Origin: Bacillota bacterium
Lineage (GTDB): Bacteria > Bacillota > Clostridia > Christensenellales > Aristaeellaceae
Reading direction: 5' to 3'
Length of the DNA stretch: 64,000 nucleotides
Assembly: GCA_023459275.1 (NCBI GenBank)
Contig: JAEWVC010000030.1
Span: forward strand, 62,001-126,000
This document shows positions 34,511-43,117 of the stretch, one piece after another (position 1 is the first letter of the stretch; every line of letters begins with the position of its first letter). Under the pieces are notes generated by a model, which saw only the letters and a program-made list of their open reading frames with translations, was not told the origin of the DNA and searched no databases. The translations under genes were made by a program, and so were the position numbers.

Positions 34511-35344
34511 TTACCCCTTCACGCCAGAGGTGGCGATGCCTTCTACAAAGTACTTCTGGCAGAAGATGAATAAGATGACCACCGGAATGATGGCGCTGGT
34601 GGCTGCGGCCATGTTCAGGTCATAGCGTTGGAGGTCGTCCAGCATATACCAACGGATCACCTGAGAGATGGTATACAGGTTCGTCTTTACCAAGAAGATC
34701 AGGGGAGCCATGTACTCGTTCCAGCAGCTAATATAAGATAAAACCATCAGGGAGATCAGGCTGGGCTTGGTCAGAGGCATGAGGATCTGGGCAAAGATCC
34801 GTGGATGGCCCGCACCGTCGATCTTGGCGGCTTCCATCAGATCATCCGGCAACCCTATGTAGAATTGGCGCAGGAGGAAAATAGCAGTAGCGTTAAAAAA
34901 GTGGGGCAGGATGATCGCCCACAGATTATTGTACAGTCCCACGGTTTTGAACAAGATAAAACGGGGTACGATGGTGACTTCGGTGGGCATCATCATGGTG
35001 GCCAGGAACAGGCCAAACACTATGCCCTTGCCCTTGAAGTTGATCTTGGCAAAGGCATAGGCGGCGAGGGAGGCCTCCAACAACTGCACCAGGGTGCCGA
35101 CTACTGTAATGAAAGCGGTGTTGGCATATGCGCTGAACATGCTCACATTAGGGTCAGTCCAGACGGTGGCGTAGTTATCCCAGCGCCACACCTCGGGCAG
35201 CCAGTGCCAATTCGCAGAAAAGACCTCGTTGGTATTTTTCAGAGAGGAGGTGACCATCCAGATCAGCGGAAGCAGAAACGCCAAGGAAACCAACCCTAGG
35301 ATCAGGGTCTTGATAAAAGCTGAAAGTTTTTCACGGCTTTTCAT
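34511..35344 (-). CDS. ABC transporter permease, UgpE/AraQ type
   Basis: 277 aa CUT1 permease. Start ATG 35342-35344 with AAGGAGG upstream. Membrane segment ILGLVSLAFLLPLIWMVTSS at the N-terminus; EAA loop MEAAKIDGAGHPRIFAQILMPLTKP; C-terminus CQKYFVEGIATSGVKG, characteristic of UgpE/AraQ. Nineteen nt after the partner permease stop. Confidence 0.92.
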   Translation of the reverse strand: MKSREKLSAFIKTLILGLVSLAFLLPLIWMVTSSLKNTNEVFSANWHWLPEVWRWDNYATVWTDPNVSMFSAYANTAFITVVGTLVQLLEASLAAYAFAKINFKGKGIVFGLFLATMMMPTEVTIVPRFILFKTVGLYNNLWAIILPHFFNATAIFLLRQFYIGLPDDLMEAAKIDGAGHPRIFAQILMPLTKPSLISLMVLSYISCWNEYMAPLIFLVKTNLYTISQVIRWYMLDDLQRYDLNMAAATSAIIPVVILFIFCQKYFVEGIATSGVKG

Positions 35345-35363
35345 TAACGTTCGCCTCCTTATC

Positions 35364-36290
35364 TTAGTAGTGGACCCATTTTTTCTGGCCGGCAAAGTTG
35401 ATCGCAGTAAAGAGGATGATGATTAAAAGCAGGACCACGGATTGGGCTGAGGCGTAGCCGTGCTGGTAGACGCCGAAAGCCGTGCTGTATATCTCCTGGA
35501 CGATGGAGGTGTTGGAGGTGATGGAGGAACCCATGGTAAAGACGTTGACCGAGCCGAAGATCTTGAAGATGGCAATGAGGCGCACGATCACCAAATAGAA
35601 GGTGGTGGGAGAGACCATGGGCACGGTGATCTTCATAAATTGCTGAAAGCCGCTGGCACCGTCGATGGTGGCGGCTTCATAGAGGCTGCGGGGCACGTTT
35701 TGCAGGGCAGCCATGTAGATGATGAGCACATAGCCAAGGCTGGTCCATATGACAAGCATGATAATGGGAAACTTGGTGACGCTGGGGTCCACCGTCCATT
35801 TGACAGGCTCGGTGATCCAGCCTATTTGGGCGAGAAAGGCGTTGACTAGGCCGTCCTCCCGAAAGAGAAATTTAAACACGGCGCCCAGGGCTACGACGGA
35901 TGAGATATAGGGGATGAAAAAGGCAAGGCGCAGCGCCTTTTTAAGGAAGACCTTGCCGTTGAGGACATAAGCCAGGATAAGGCCCAGGATGATGGAAGCA
36001 GGCACTGTGGTAAAGGCGTAAATAAAGGTGTTTCCTATGGATTGCATGAACCGGCGGTCGGTAAGGATATCTCTAAAATTGTCAAAGCCGATGAAGTCGA
36101 TGTATTTGCCCAGATTGGCAAGGTTCCTGACCTTCAGAAAATTGAACTCCGTGAAGGAAAGGATCAGCGTGAGAAAGAAAGGAAACGCGATCAACAGAAT
36201 ATATGTGATCAGCGCCGGAGAAACAAAGGCATACCCTGCCAGGTTCTCCTTTATTTGATTATGGTTGTGGTTGCGGCCTGCTCTGCTCAT
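35364..36290 (-). CDS. ABC transporter permease, UgpA/AraP type
   Basis: 308 aa CUT1 permease. Start ATG 36288-36290 with GAGG 8 nt upstream; the frame opens further upstream through the hairpin, without a ribosome site. First membrane segment FVSPALITYILLIAFPFFLT; EAA loop YEAATIDGASGFQQFMKITVP; sequence IFKIFGSVNVFTMGSS as in UgpA/AraP. Partner of the AraQ-like subunit downstream. Confidence 0.92.
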   Translation of the reverse strand: MSRAGRNHNHNQIKENLAGYAFVSPALITYILLIAFPFFLTLILSFTEFNFLKVRNLANLGKYIDFIGFDNFRDILTDRRFMQSIGNTFIYAFTTVPASIILGLILAYVLNGKVFLKKALRLAFFIPYISSVVALGAVFKFLFREDGLVNAFLAQIGWITEPVKWTVDPSVTKFPIIMLVIWTSLGYVLIIYMAALQNVPRSLYEAATIDGASGFQQFMKITVPMVSPTTFYLVIVRLIAIFKIFGSVNVFTMGSSITSNTSIVQEIYSTAFGVYQHGYASAQSVVLLLIIILFTAINFAGQKKWVHY

Positions 36291-36342
36291 GGATCCAACC
36301 TCATTTCCTGGTTTCTCCAGCGCCTGCTCGAGAGTGAAGAGG

Positions 36343-36370
36343 GGGGAGCGCTCCCAGGGGAACGCTCCCC
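36343..36370 (-). terminator. Attenuator hairpin between binding protein and permeases
   Basis: GGGGAGCG (36343-36350) pairs with CGCTCCCC (36363-36370) in the gap between the binding-protein stop (36382) and the first permease start (36290). It matches the pattern seen in the other transporter operons. Confidence 0.6.
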
Positions 36371-36381
36371 ACCGGGTGCAA

Positions 36382-37740
36382 TTACTTGGCCTTTTCAATG
36401 GCCTCGTCAGCCAGCTTGGTCAATTCAGCCAGAGCGGCTTCAGGGGTCATGTTGTCGTTCAGGGCGTACATGGTGTATTCAGCCATGAGAGAGTTAATAT
36501 CAGCGTAAGCGGTCAGCTCATCCTCATAGTAAGCGGGATTGGTAGCAACGCCCACCACACGCTTGAAGGATTCCACATCCACATACTTTGCGGCCTCTTC
36601 CTCGGAGCCGAACAGCAGGGACAGGGCGGAACCAGCCTCAGTGCCGGTCCAGTTGGGCTGATGACCTGCGGCAGCCAGGTACTTTACGCCATAGGTGGAA
36701 TACCACTTGAGAAACGCCCAGCAGGCGGCGAATTCCTCTTCGGTGCGGCCGTCCTTGATGCAGATGCCGGCATGGGAGAAGGGAGACACGCCGCTCATGT
36801 AGTTGGTCTGCCCCTTTTCCAGCACAGGCCAGGGGGCGAAGCCGGTGATGAAGTCAACGCCGTAGTTTTCGGTATCGGGGAGAAAGCGGACCATGTTAGG
36901 GGTCAAGGAGGAGTTGGCCATGCGCTCCACCAGGAAGGTCTGCTGAGACTGCAGGTTGTCGCCGCGGTACACAGACTTGGGGAACCAGATCTTATCCACC
37001 ACTTCGGCCTGGTACTCGGTCTTCAGAGCGTCGATCATGATGGGGTTATCGAAGGAGGAGGTGCCGTCCTCATCATAATAGGCGTTCTTGCCTACCACAG
37101 AGCCATACACATAGGTGTAGTAGTTCTGAGAATGGTAGCTGGAGCCGCCGTACACCTTCACCGTGCCATCCTCATTGTATTCGGTCATTGCCTTGGAGGC
37201 GGCCAAATATTCGTCCCAGGTCCATTCAGTGGGCAGCGCCCCCAGACCAGCCTTTTCCCAGGCGGCCATATTGATGGCAACATAATAGCTCAGGCCGCCG
37301 CAGGGGAAGCTGTAGATGCAGTCGTCATACTTGAAGGCTTCGGAGCCCCAGTTGGCCATCAAATCGATCTGTTCTTCTTCCACCAGATCGGTCAGGTCTT
37401 CATACAGCCCGGATTCCCAGCGTTTGTATGCGTTAGATAGGCCGAAGGAAGCCAGCACGTCCACTTCACCGGCCATAATGGACGTGTTCACGGACAGGTT
37501 GCCGTCGGCATTGTTGTTGTAGGTGTTCAGGTTCACCTTGATGTTGGGGTAGGTCTCATTGAATTCAGCGATCAAGGCATCCATGCCCTGGTTCCCCTTG
37601 AAGGGCATCCAGAAAGAGATTTCGCCGGAGATGGAAGTGTCGTCTTCCAGAATCCAGCTGGTGATGTCCGCACCCGCGGCATAGGCCAGGGTAGGCAGCA
37701 GCATTATGGCTGCCAACAGGATAGCGAGAACTTTTTTCAT
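36382..37740 (-). CDS. ABC transporter sugar-binding protein (UgpB/AraN-like)
   Basis: 452 aa. Start ATG 37738-37740, AAGGAGG upstream. Signal peptide about 1-22 (KKVLAILLAAIMLLPTLAYA). Mature part: GEISFWMPFKGNQGMDALIA, FNETYPNIKVNLNTYNNNAD, INMAAWEKAGLGALPTEWTW and MTPEAALAELTKLADEAIEK, a normal family 1 binding protein. It heads the leftward operon (binding protein, two permeases, oxidoreductase 1, YesL-like, ribulokinase-like) and has a LacI-type operator 55 nt upstream. Confidence 0.92.
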   Translation of the reverse strand: MKKVLAILLAAIMLLPTLAYAAGADITSWILEDDTSISGEISFWMPFKGNQGMDALIAEFNETYPNIKVNLNTYNNNADGNLSVNTSIMAGEVDVLASFGLSNAYKRWESGLYEDLTDLVEEEQIDLMANWGSEAFKYDDCIYSFPCGGLSYYVAINMAAWEKAGLGALPTEWTWDEYLAASKAMTEYNEDGTVKVYGGSSYHSQNYYTYVYGSVVGKNAYYDEDGTSSFDNPIMIDALKTEYQAEVVDKIWFPKSVYRGDNLQSQQTFLVERMANSSLTPNMVRFLPDTENYGVDFITGFAPWPVLEKGQTNYMSGVSPFSHAGICIKDGRTEEEFAACWAFLKWYSTYGVKYLAAAGHQPNWTGTEAGSALSLLFGSEEEAAKYVDVESFKRVVGVATNPAYYEDELTAYADINSLMAEYTMYALNDNMTPEAALAELTKLADEAIEKAK

Positions 37741-37794
37741 GAGAAGTGCCTCCTTTTTTATTTTATCATCGGGATCTCCCGATAATAACCGGCA

Positions 37795-37810
37795 TTTGGA
37801 GCGCTCTAAA
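37795..37810. promoter_or_regulatory. LacI-type operator, site 1
   Basis: TTTGGAGCGCTCTAAA, a 16-bp near-perfect palindrome (one mismatch per arm) 55 nt upstream of the binding-protein start. Matches sites 2 (40349) and 3 (41003). A further palindrome ATCGGGATCTCCCGAT lies at about 37769-37784. Confidence 0.75.
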
Positions 37811-37890
37811 TCATGCGCGGCAGCGATTCTGGCAGGGAAGGGCGTCGTATTTTCGCCTCTGCCTCCGGAAAAGGATTTCTAAAGCGAAGA

Positions 37891-39255
37891 TCAAAGATAG
37901 GCGTTGTTTTCCTTCAAACGGCGTCGCAGTGCCTGAACGTCTACCCTGCGGGGGGAAACGGCGGCCTTCACCGCCAGGGCGGCGGCGGTTCCAGCGGCCT
38001 GCCCCATACCCATGCAGGGAGGCATCACCCGGATGGCCCCCGCGGCGGTAGAATCGGCGCTGACGCAGCGGCCCGCCACCAGCAGTCCTTCCACCCTGCT
38101 GGCAAGGAGGCTGCGGTAAGGGACGCCGTAATAGTCTCCCTCAATGGAAATGTATTCGTTGCTGGTAGGCCCGAAGCGGCCGTGAACATCCACGGAGTTG
38201 GCGGCCAAGAGGATGCTGTCCTCCGGCACCTTGGCAGAGATCAGGTCTTCGGCAGTGAGCCGGTAATCGCCCTCGATATGGCGGCTTTCCCGGATCCCCA
38301 CATAGGACGCGGTGCCCTTGAGCTTTGCGTTTTCGCAGCCAGGGACATATTTGCGCAAAAATTTAAGGATATGTTCCGCCTGGCGGCGGCCTTCAATCTC
38401 CCCCCGGGTCAGGCTCTCGTTATCAGTGGCGTCCACATGCATGATCCGGGAGGTGTTTACGCACCACTCGTCAGGCTTAGGCATCCGAAACAGCCCCAGG
38501 CTGACCCGGTTCAGGGTCCAGTCGCCCTTTTTCCGGGCCTCGGAAACCCGCCAGTGGAAGGAGCGGTAGTTCACCCCGTTTTTGCGGTAGAAATTATGAA
38601 GATTGGCCTGTATATCGGCCTCCATGGCCTTTTCATCGCAGTTGCAGATATGGAAGAACATGCTGGCGGGCTGCATCAGCCCCAGCGCCTTATTGCCCAT
38701 CTCGTAAGGAACGCCTGCCCGGGCGGCCACGTCGCCGTCCCCGGTACAGTCAATGACCACCTTGCCCCGAATGCTTTCCGATCCGCTCTTGGAGACGACC
38801 TCCACCCCTTCGATGGCGCTGCCGTTCATCATGGGCTTTAGAAACTGGGTATGATAGAGGAGCTTTACGCCGGCTTCTTCCAGCATATCATCCATCACCA
38901 GCTTCAGTCCTTCGGCCTCAAAAGGGGTCACATGGTCGTGGCCAACCACAATCCAGGAGGTAAAGGCGGTGCCGGCCCGCACCTGGGAGGGGTGGATCGC
39001 ATAGCCCTGCGCCACCATGCGGTTCACGATCTCCTCAAAGAGGCCGCGGATGATCATCCGCTCCCCTTTGCGATCGTAGCAGGTCATAAAGGGCCCCACC
39101 ATGCCCTGGGTGGCCATACCGCCGCAAAAAGCGCCCTGCTCAACCAGCAGCACTTTCACGCCCTCCCGTGCGGCGGCGATGGCAGCGCACATCCCGGCGG
39201 GACCGCCGCCCACCACAATGACATCAGCGCTAAATCTATCCGGAACATGGGTCAT
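37891..39255 (-). CDS. FAD-dependent oxidoreductase 2 (FAD_oxidored family)
   Basis: 454 aa. Start ATG 39253-39255 with GGAGG upstream, 24 nt after the LacI gene stop, so the two genes are co-transcribed. ADVIVVGGGPAGMCAAIAAA and EQGAFCGGMATQG bind FAD; CGGMAT may place a Cys near the flavin. Later motifs: VVIDCTGDGDVAARAGVPYE, GIRESRHIEGDYRLT, LLVAGRCVSADSTAAGAIRV and GMGQAAGTAAALAV. The GIRESRxxxGDY signature recurs in all four paralogues. No signal peptide. Substrate unknown; a carbohydrate or cyclitol is inferred from context. Confidence 0.85.
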   Translation of the reverse strand: MTHVPDRFSADVIVVGGGPAGMCAAIAAAREGVKVLLVEQGAFCGGMATQGMVGPFMTCYDRKGERMIIRGLFEEIVNRMVAQGYAIHPSQVRAGTAFTSWIVVGHDHVTPFEAEGLKLVMDDMLEEAGVKLLYHTQFLKPMMNGSAIEGVEVVSKSGSESIRGKVVIDCTGDGDVAARAGVPYEMGNKALGLMQPASMFFHICNCDEKAMEADIQANLHNFYRKNGVNYRSFHWRVSEARKKGDWTLNRVSLGLFRMPKPDEWCVNTSRIMHVDATDNESLTRGEIEGRRQAEHILKFLRKYVPGCENAKLKGTASYVGIRESRHIEGDYRLTAEDLISAKVPEDSILLAANSVDVHGRFGPTSNEYISIEGDYYGVPYRSLLASRVEGLLVAGRCVSADSTAAGAIRVMPPCMGMGQAAGTAAALAVKAAVSPRRVDVQALRRRLKENNAYL

Positions 39256-39279
39256 GACGCTACCTCCAAAAATGAGGGA

Positions 39280-40329
39280 CTAAATGTCTCTAGGCTGCAC
39301 GCTTGATCGGCGTACCAGATAAGGGGCAAGGGCAAAGTGCTCCACTGGGCGAGTGGGATCCTGCAGCCGCTGAAGCATGCATTGAGACGCCTGACAGCCG
39401 ATTTCTTCCTTTCGGATGTTGATGCTGGTAAGCGCCGGGGTAGCATAGCCGCAGATGGAGGAATCCTCATAGGCGATGATGGAAAGATCCCGGGGTACCC
39501 GCACGCCGATTTCATATAGGTAGGCCAGTACCCCCGCGGCGCTTTGACCATTGGCGGCCACCATGCCGTCAGGCCGGTTCCTGGCTTCCCAGAATTCCTT
39601 GAAAGCCGTGTAGGCGCTGCTGCCGTTATTGGACACCGCCTGGATGTTCCACTCGGGGGAAAAGGGCATCCCGTGGGCTTCCAGCCTTTGCCGGTAGCCT
39701 TCCAGCCGCAGATTGTGGGAAAGAAGGCGGCTGGAGCAATTCAGCAGGCAGATGCGCTGGTGTCCTGTGGCAATCAGCTCATCCATCGCCAAGGCCGTGC
39801 CCACGCCGGGGTCTGCGTAAACGGAATCAACGCCGTCCACATAGCTGCCAACGCCCACCATCACAAAGGGCAAGCCGGTTTGGCCCAGATTTTCGATGAA
39901 GCAGTCGCTGTACGGAGCGCCCACTATAAAAACACCGTCCACCCTCTTTTCCCTTACCATGCGGGGCAGTTCCTCCGGGACGGCGATGGAGCAGAACCTT
40001 TCGGTAATCACGCCGTAGTCCGTTCCGATCAGCCCGGCCATGATGCCGTTGAAAAGGTTGTAGGAGCACAGCCCCACATGCTGGTCATTATCGTAAGGGA
40101 TCTGGGTGGTGGAGGGCAGATAATCCTGCATAAAAACCACCCCCAAGTTGTGGGTGACCCGGGCACTAAGCCCCCGGGCGTTGCTGTTGGGAACGTAATT
40201 GATCTCAGCAATTACCTGCTGCACCAGTTGGCGGGTCTTTTCCTTTACCAGCGGGCTATGATTGATCACCAAGGAGACCGTGCTTCGGGACACGCCTGCC
40301 CGCCGGGCGACATCGTTAATCGTAGCCAC
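39280..40329 (-). CDS. LacI-family transcriptional regulator
   Basis: 349 aa. Start is the GTG at 40327-40329, with GGGAGG 5 nt upstream; it gives the canonical VATINDVARRAGVSRSTVSL helix-turn-helix. The hinge NYVPNSNARGL is followed by a periplasmic-binding-type sugar domain (LGVVFMQDYLPST, VDGVFIVGAPYS, RICLLNCSSRLLSHNLRLEG, IAYEDSSICGYATPALTSIN). A perfect-consensus promoter and a matching operator precede it, so it probably represses itself, the leftward transporter operon and the rightward oxidoreductase operon. Confidence 0.93.
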   Translation of the reverse strand: MATINDVARRAGVSRSTVSLVINHSPLVKEKTRQLVQQVIAEINYVPNSNARGLSARVTHNLGVVFMQDYLPSTTQIPYDNDQHVGLCSYNLFNGIMAGLIGTDYGVITERFCSIAVPEELPRMVREKRVDGVFIVGAPYSDCFIENLGQTGLPFVMVGVGSYVDGVDSVYADPGVGTALAMDELIATGHQRICLLNCSSRLLSHNLRLEGYRQRLEAHGMPFSPEWNIQAVSNNGSSAYTAFKEFWEARNRPDGMVAANGQSAAGVLAYLYEIGVRVPRDLSIIAYEDSSICGYATPALTSINIRKEEIGCQASQCMLQRLQDPTRPVEHFALAPYLVRRSSVQPRDI

Positions 40330-40348
40330 GAGAACCTCCCCCTTCTTT

Positions 40349-40364
40349 TTTGGAACGCTCCAAA
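40349..40364. promoter_or_regulatory. LacI-type operator, site 2
   Basis: TTTGGAACGCTCCAAA, a palindrome broken only at its centre, 20 nt upstream of the LacI start and downstream of its promoter; a roadblock-type autoregulatory position. Confidence 0.75.
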
Positions 40365-40421
40365 TCCAACGGATAAAAAATGGCGAAATACAAAATCGAA
40401 TCATCTATCGCCGGTGTGGTT

Positions 40422-40450
40422 AGTATATAGGCTTTTAATGTGGTTGTCAA
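40422..40450 (-). promoter_or_regulatory. Consensus sigma-A promoter of lacI-like gene
   Basis: On the minus strand TTGACA (40445-40450), 17-nt spacer, TATACT (40422-40427). About 90 nt upstream of the GTG start, with operator site 2 between. Confidence 0.8.
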
Positions 40451-40519
40451 TCACTTATTTGAGAAACTCGGGAGGTGATTTTCACTTTACAAAAGCTGGA
40501 GGAGATTCCACAATAAAGC

Positions 40520-40887
40520 ATAATTGCTCAGGCGAGGCAGCAAATCGAAACGGAGGTGCGCTTGTGGAAAGCTATCTGGGAAAGGCGCCGTGTCCCGGTT
40601 CGCCCAGGAGGTCAAAGAGCAAAAATATTCGGTGGAGCGCCGCCGCCAGAGGCTGCCGAAGATCCTGGAGGAAGAACTGCCCTCTGCGGAGGAGGTTTCC
40701 AGGCTCATAAAGCTGCTCCGCATCAGCGGGCGGCCTGCCCCCTGGGGGATGACCGGGAGGGCATGGCCTCACCTTCCAGGCCACCAAGGGTATCCGGGAT
40801 AAATACGTGCTTTCCCGCCTGGCATGGAATCTGGGCCTGATGAACGCGATGACGGCGGAATTGAGAAAATATCCAACCCAGGCTTGA
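40520..40887 (+). pseudogene. Decayed AraM/EgsA-like dehydrogenase, C-terminal part
   Basis: Three frames in succession resemble one protein: IIAQARQQIETEVRLWKAIW (from 40520), VSRFAQEVKEQKYSVERRRQ and LEEELPSAEEVSRLIKLLRI (from 40590), then ATKGIRDKYVLSRLAWNLGL before the TGA at 40885. The P-S-A-E-E-V...L and IRDKYxLxxLAxxLGL pattern is that of the C-terminal helices of glycerol-1-phosphate dehydrogenase (AraM/EgsA) enzymes. At least two frameshifts and loss of the nucleotide-binding half make it nonfunctional. araM lies in the arabinose operon of Bacillus, which fits the ribulokinase gene nearby. The family call rests on pattern memory only. Confidence 0.5.
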
Positions 40888-40954
40888 CAGACTAACCCGC
40901 TGCCCCTATACTGACAATCAATAACTCAAGCCCCTTTCTCCAAAGGGCGAACAC

Positions 40955-40990
40955 AGCGGCCGTCTGCCTGTCTCCGGAACGGCCGCTCTT
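40955..40990 (+). terminator. Terminator upstream of oxidoreductase 3 operon
   Basis: Stem AGCGGCCGT (40955-40963) with ACGGCCGCT (40979-40987), followed by CTTTTG. It would end transcription from the decayed dehydrogenase before the operator-controlled promoter. Confidence 0.65.
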
Positions 40991-41018
40991 TTGAAAGGGA
41001 AATTTGGAGCGGTACAAA
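40991..41018 (+). promoter_or_regulatory. Promoter with LacI-type operator, site 3
   Basis: TTGAAA (40991-40996), 16-nt spacer, TACAAA (41013-41018) is a plausible promoter. The operator TTTGGAGCGGTACAAA at 41003-41018, within a wider AATT...AATT palindrome, covers the -10 region. It lies 51 nt before the oxidoreductase 3 start. Operator call is stronger than promoter call. Confidence 0.6.
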
Positions 41019-41068
41019 TTTATTGGAAGCAAGGAACGGCGGAATATGTGAAAGAAGTGGGAGGAACC

Positions 41069-42391
41069 ATGAATCAATTCAAAAACGCTTATCCCAGCAC
41101 CTATGACGTGATTGTGGCCGGAGGCGGCCCGGCGGGAATCGCGGCGGCAGTCGCCGCGGCCCGGCTGGGAGCAAGGACCGCTTTGGTGGAGCGTTACGGC
41201 ATTCTGGGCGGGATGCTCACCTCCGGCCATGTTCAGCCTATCCTGGGCCATGCGGAGGGCTGTACGATGTACGACGAAGTGGTCGCGCTTTTGAAGGAGG
41301 GTCATGAGGAGGCTCCTCCCGTCAAGACCCGCAACGGTTGGGAGGTCGGCGTGGATCTGGAGGAGGCCAAGCACCGCCTTTTGAAGCTGTGCGTGGAGGC
41401 GGGGGTCTATGTATATCTCCAGACTCCGGTGGTTAATGTGCTTAAGGCAGGGGAGCAAATCACCGGCGTGACCATCTGCACCCCTACCGGCATGGAAGAG
41501 CTCACCGCTCACACCGTGGTGGACGCGACCGGTGACGGTTTTGTAGGCGCGATGGCGGGAGCCCCCTTTGAGGTGGGCCGGGCGGACGGGCAATGCCAGC
41601 CCGCCACCCTGGAGTTTACCGTGGAGCAGATCGACGAAACCTGGCATTTTGCCTGCTACGGCGGCAGCGACCCGGTGACCCTGTCTGACGGCCGGCGCTA
41701 CAGCCAGGTATGCAGGGAGGCACACGACAGGGGAGAACTGCCAGAAAACGTAACCATCGTGCGGATCCACTATACCCTAAGGCCGGGGGAAAGAAATATC
41801 AACGCAACCCAGGCCAATGGTTTTGACACCCTTACGGTAAATGGCGCCGCGGGGGCGGAATACCTACTCCGAGAGCAGATTCCCCAGGTGGTAGCCTTCT
41901 TGCGCAAATACGCTCCCGGCTTTGAAAACTGCCGGGTCAAGTCCTCCGCCACTACCCTGGGCGTGCGGGAGACCCGGCGCTTTGTAGGTGATTACGTGAT
42001 TTCCGATCAGGATGTGGAGCGCGGCGCCCGATTCCCGGATGTGGTGGTCCACAAAGCCTGGTTCCTTATCGATATACACAATCCCACCGGCGGCGGACAG
42101 GCGGAGAAGCATTCCCAGCCCGCCACCCCTTACGATATCCCCTATCGCAGCCTCCTTCCCAAGGGGGTAGAGGGCTTGCTCCTTTCAGGCCGCAATATTT
42201 CCGGCACCCACCGGGCCCACGCCTCCTACCGGGTGATGGGGGTCGCCCTGGCTACGGGCCAGGCGGCGGGTATCGCGGCAGCCCTCAGCGCCCGCCACCG
42301 GGTTACGCCCCGGCAGTTGGACCATCGCCTGGTTCAGCAGGCGCTGCTGGAAGCGGGCGCGCAGCTGTTTCAGGAAGATGGGGAGGCGTGA
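41069..42391 (+). CDS. FAD-dependent oxidoreductase 3 (FAD_oxidored family)
   Basis: 440 aa. Start ATG 41069-41071 with GGGAGG upstream. FAD-binding YDVIVAGGGPAGIAAAVAAA and ERYGILGGMLTSG; TVVDATGDGFVGAMAGAPFE; GVRETRRFVGDYVISD; LLLSGRNISGTHRAHASYRV; ATGQAAGIAAALSA. No signal peptide. First gene of the rightward operon (oxidoreductase 3, SGNH hydrolase, unknown protein, oxidoreductase 4), six nt before the SGNH gene, under operator site 3. Paralogue of the genes at 32644, 37891 and 44011; best resemblance by eye is to the 37891 gene. Confidence 0.85.
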   Translation: MNQFKNAYPSTYDVIVAGGGPAGIAAAVAAARLGARTALVERYGILGGMLTSGHVQPILGHAEGCTMYDEVVALLKEGHEEAPPVKTRNGWEVGVDLEEAKHRLLKLCVEAGVYVYLQTPVVNVLKAGEQITGVTICTPTGMEELTAHTVVDATGDGFVGAMAGAPFEVGRADGQCQPATLEFTVEQIDETWHFACYGGSDPVTLSDGRRYSQVCREAHDRGELPENVTIVRIHYTLRPGERNINATQANGFDTLTVNGAAGAEYLLREQIPQVVAFLRKYAPGFENCRVKSSATTLGVRETRRFVGDYVISDQDVERGARFPDVVVHKAWFLIDIHNPTGGGQAEKHSQPATPYDIPYRSLLPKGVEGLLLSGRNISGTHRAHASYRVMGVALATGQAAGIAAALSARHRVTPRQLDHRLVQQALLEAGAQLFQEDGEA

Positions 42392-42397
42392 ATAGCT

Positions 42398-43117
42398 GTG
42401 AAAGAAGCTGAATATCTCCGTATCCTTTGTTATGGCGATTCCAATACCTGGGGAACCATTGGCCGTTGGGAGGAGTCGGAGATACCCTCTCTTCGGTATG
42501 AGCCCGGCGTTCGCTGGACCAGGGTTTTGCAAAAAGAGCTGGGCAAGGGCTGCTGCGTGCTGGAGGAAGGACTGGGGGGACGTACCACTATTTACGCCAA
42601 GCCAGGCGATGAATGGAAAATGGGCGAACCCTTTTTGAAGGTCGCTCTGCACACCCATCGCCCCCTGGACTGGGTGGTGCTTATGCTAGGTACCAACGAT
42701 CTGCAAATAAAACAGGATATCCATGCAAACGAGCTGCCGCTGGGCATCAGCCGCATGGTGGATATTGTGCAAAGCTGCGGCAAGACCGGCCGGGATCTAA
42801 CGCCTCCCCAGGTGCTTATTTTGGCCCCGGTGGAGGTGCGGCCTTCGGACCCCAAAGGCCGAACGGCAGTGTATGCCAAGTTTCGGGGTGAAATCGGTCG
42901 CCAACTCAGCCTGCTGTTTCCTCAGGCGTATGCCAAAGTAGCTACGGAAAAGCACTGCCATTTTCTCAACGCCCAAGCGTTTGCCGCCCCCTGCCCGGCG
43001 GACGGAGTGCATCTGGACGCCAAGTCTCATGTGTGTTTGGGGAAAGCGGTGGCAGCATACCTGAAAGGGCAGATAGGGCTGAAGGAGGAAAAAAATGAAC
43101 GACTACCCCGTTTATGA
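42398..43117 (+). CDS. SGNH/GDSL hydrolase
   Basis: 239 aa, no signal peptide. GTG start at 42398. Block I RILCYGDSNTWG (nucleophile Ser in GDSN), block II LEEGLGGRTT, block III VVLMLGTNDLQ and block V PADGVHLDAKSH (catalytic D-x2-H) are all intact, so an active esterase is expected, probably removing acetyl or acyl groups from the sugar handled by this operon. Its 3' end overlaps the next gene by 23 nt. Confidence 0.88.
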   Translation: MKEAEYLRILCYGDSNTWGTIGRWEESEIPSLRYEPGVRWTRVLQKELGKGCCVLEEGLGGRTTIYAKPGDEWKMGEPFLKVALHTHRPLDWVVLMLGTNDLQIKQDIHANELPLGISRMVDIVQSCGKTGRDLTPPQVLILAPVEVRPSDPKGRTAVYAKFRGEIGRQLSLLFPQAYAKVATEKHCHFLNAQAFAAPCPADGVHLDAKSHVCLGKAVAAYLKGQIGLKEEKNERLPRL

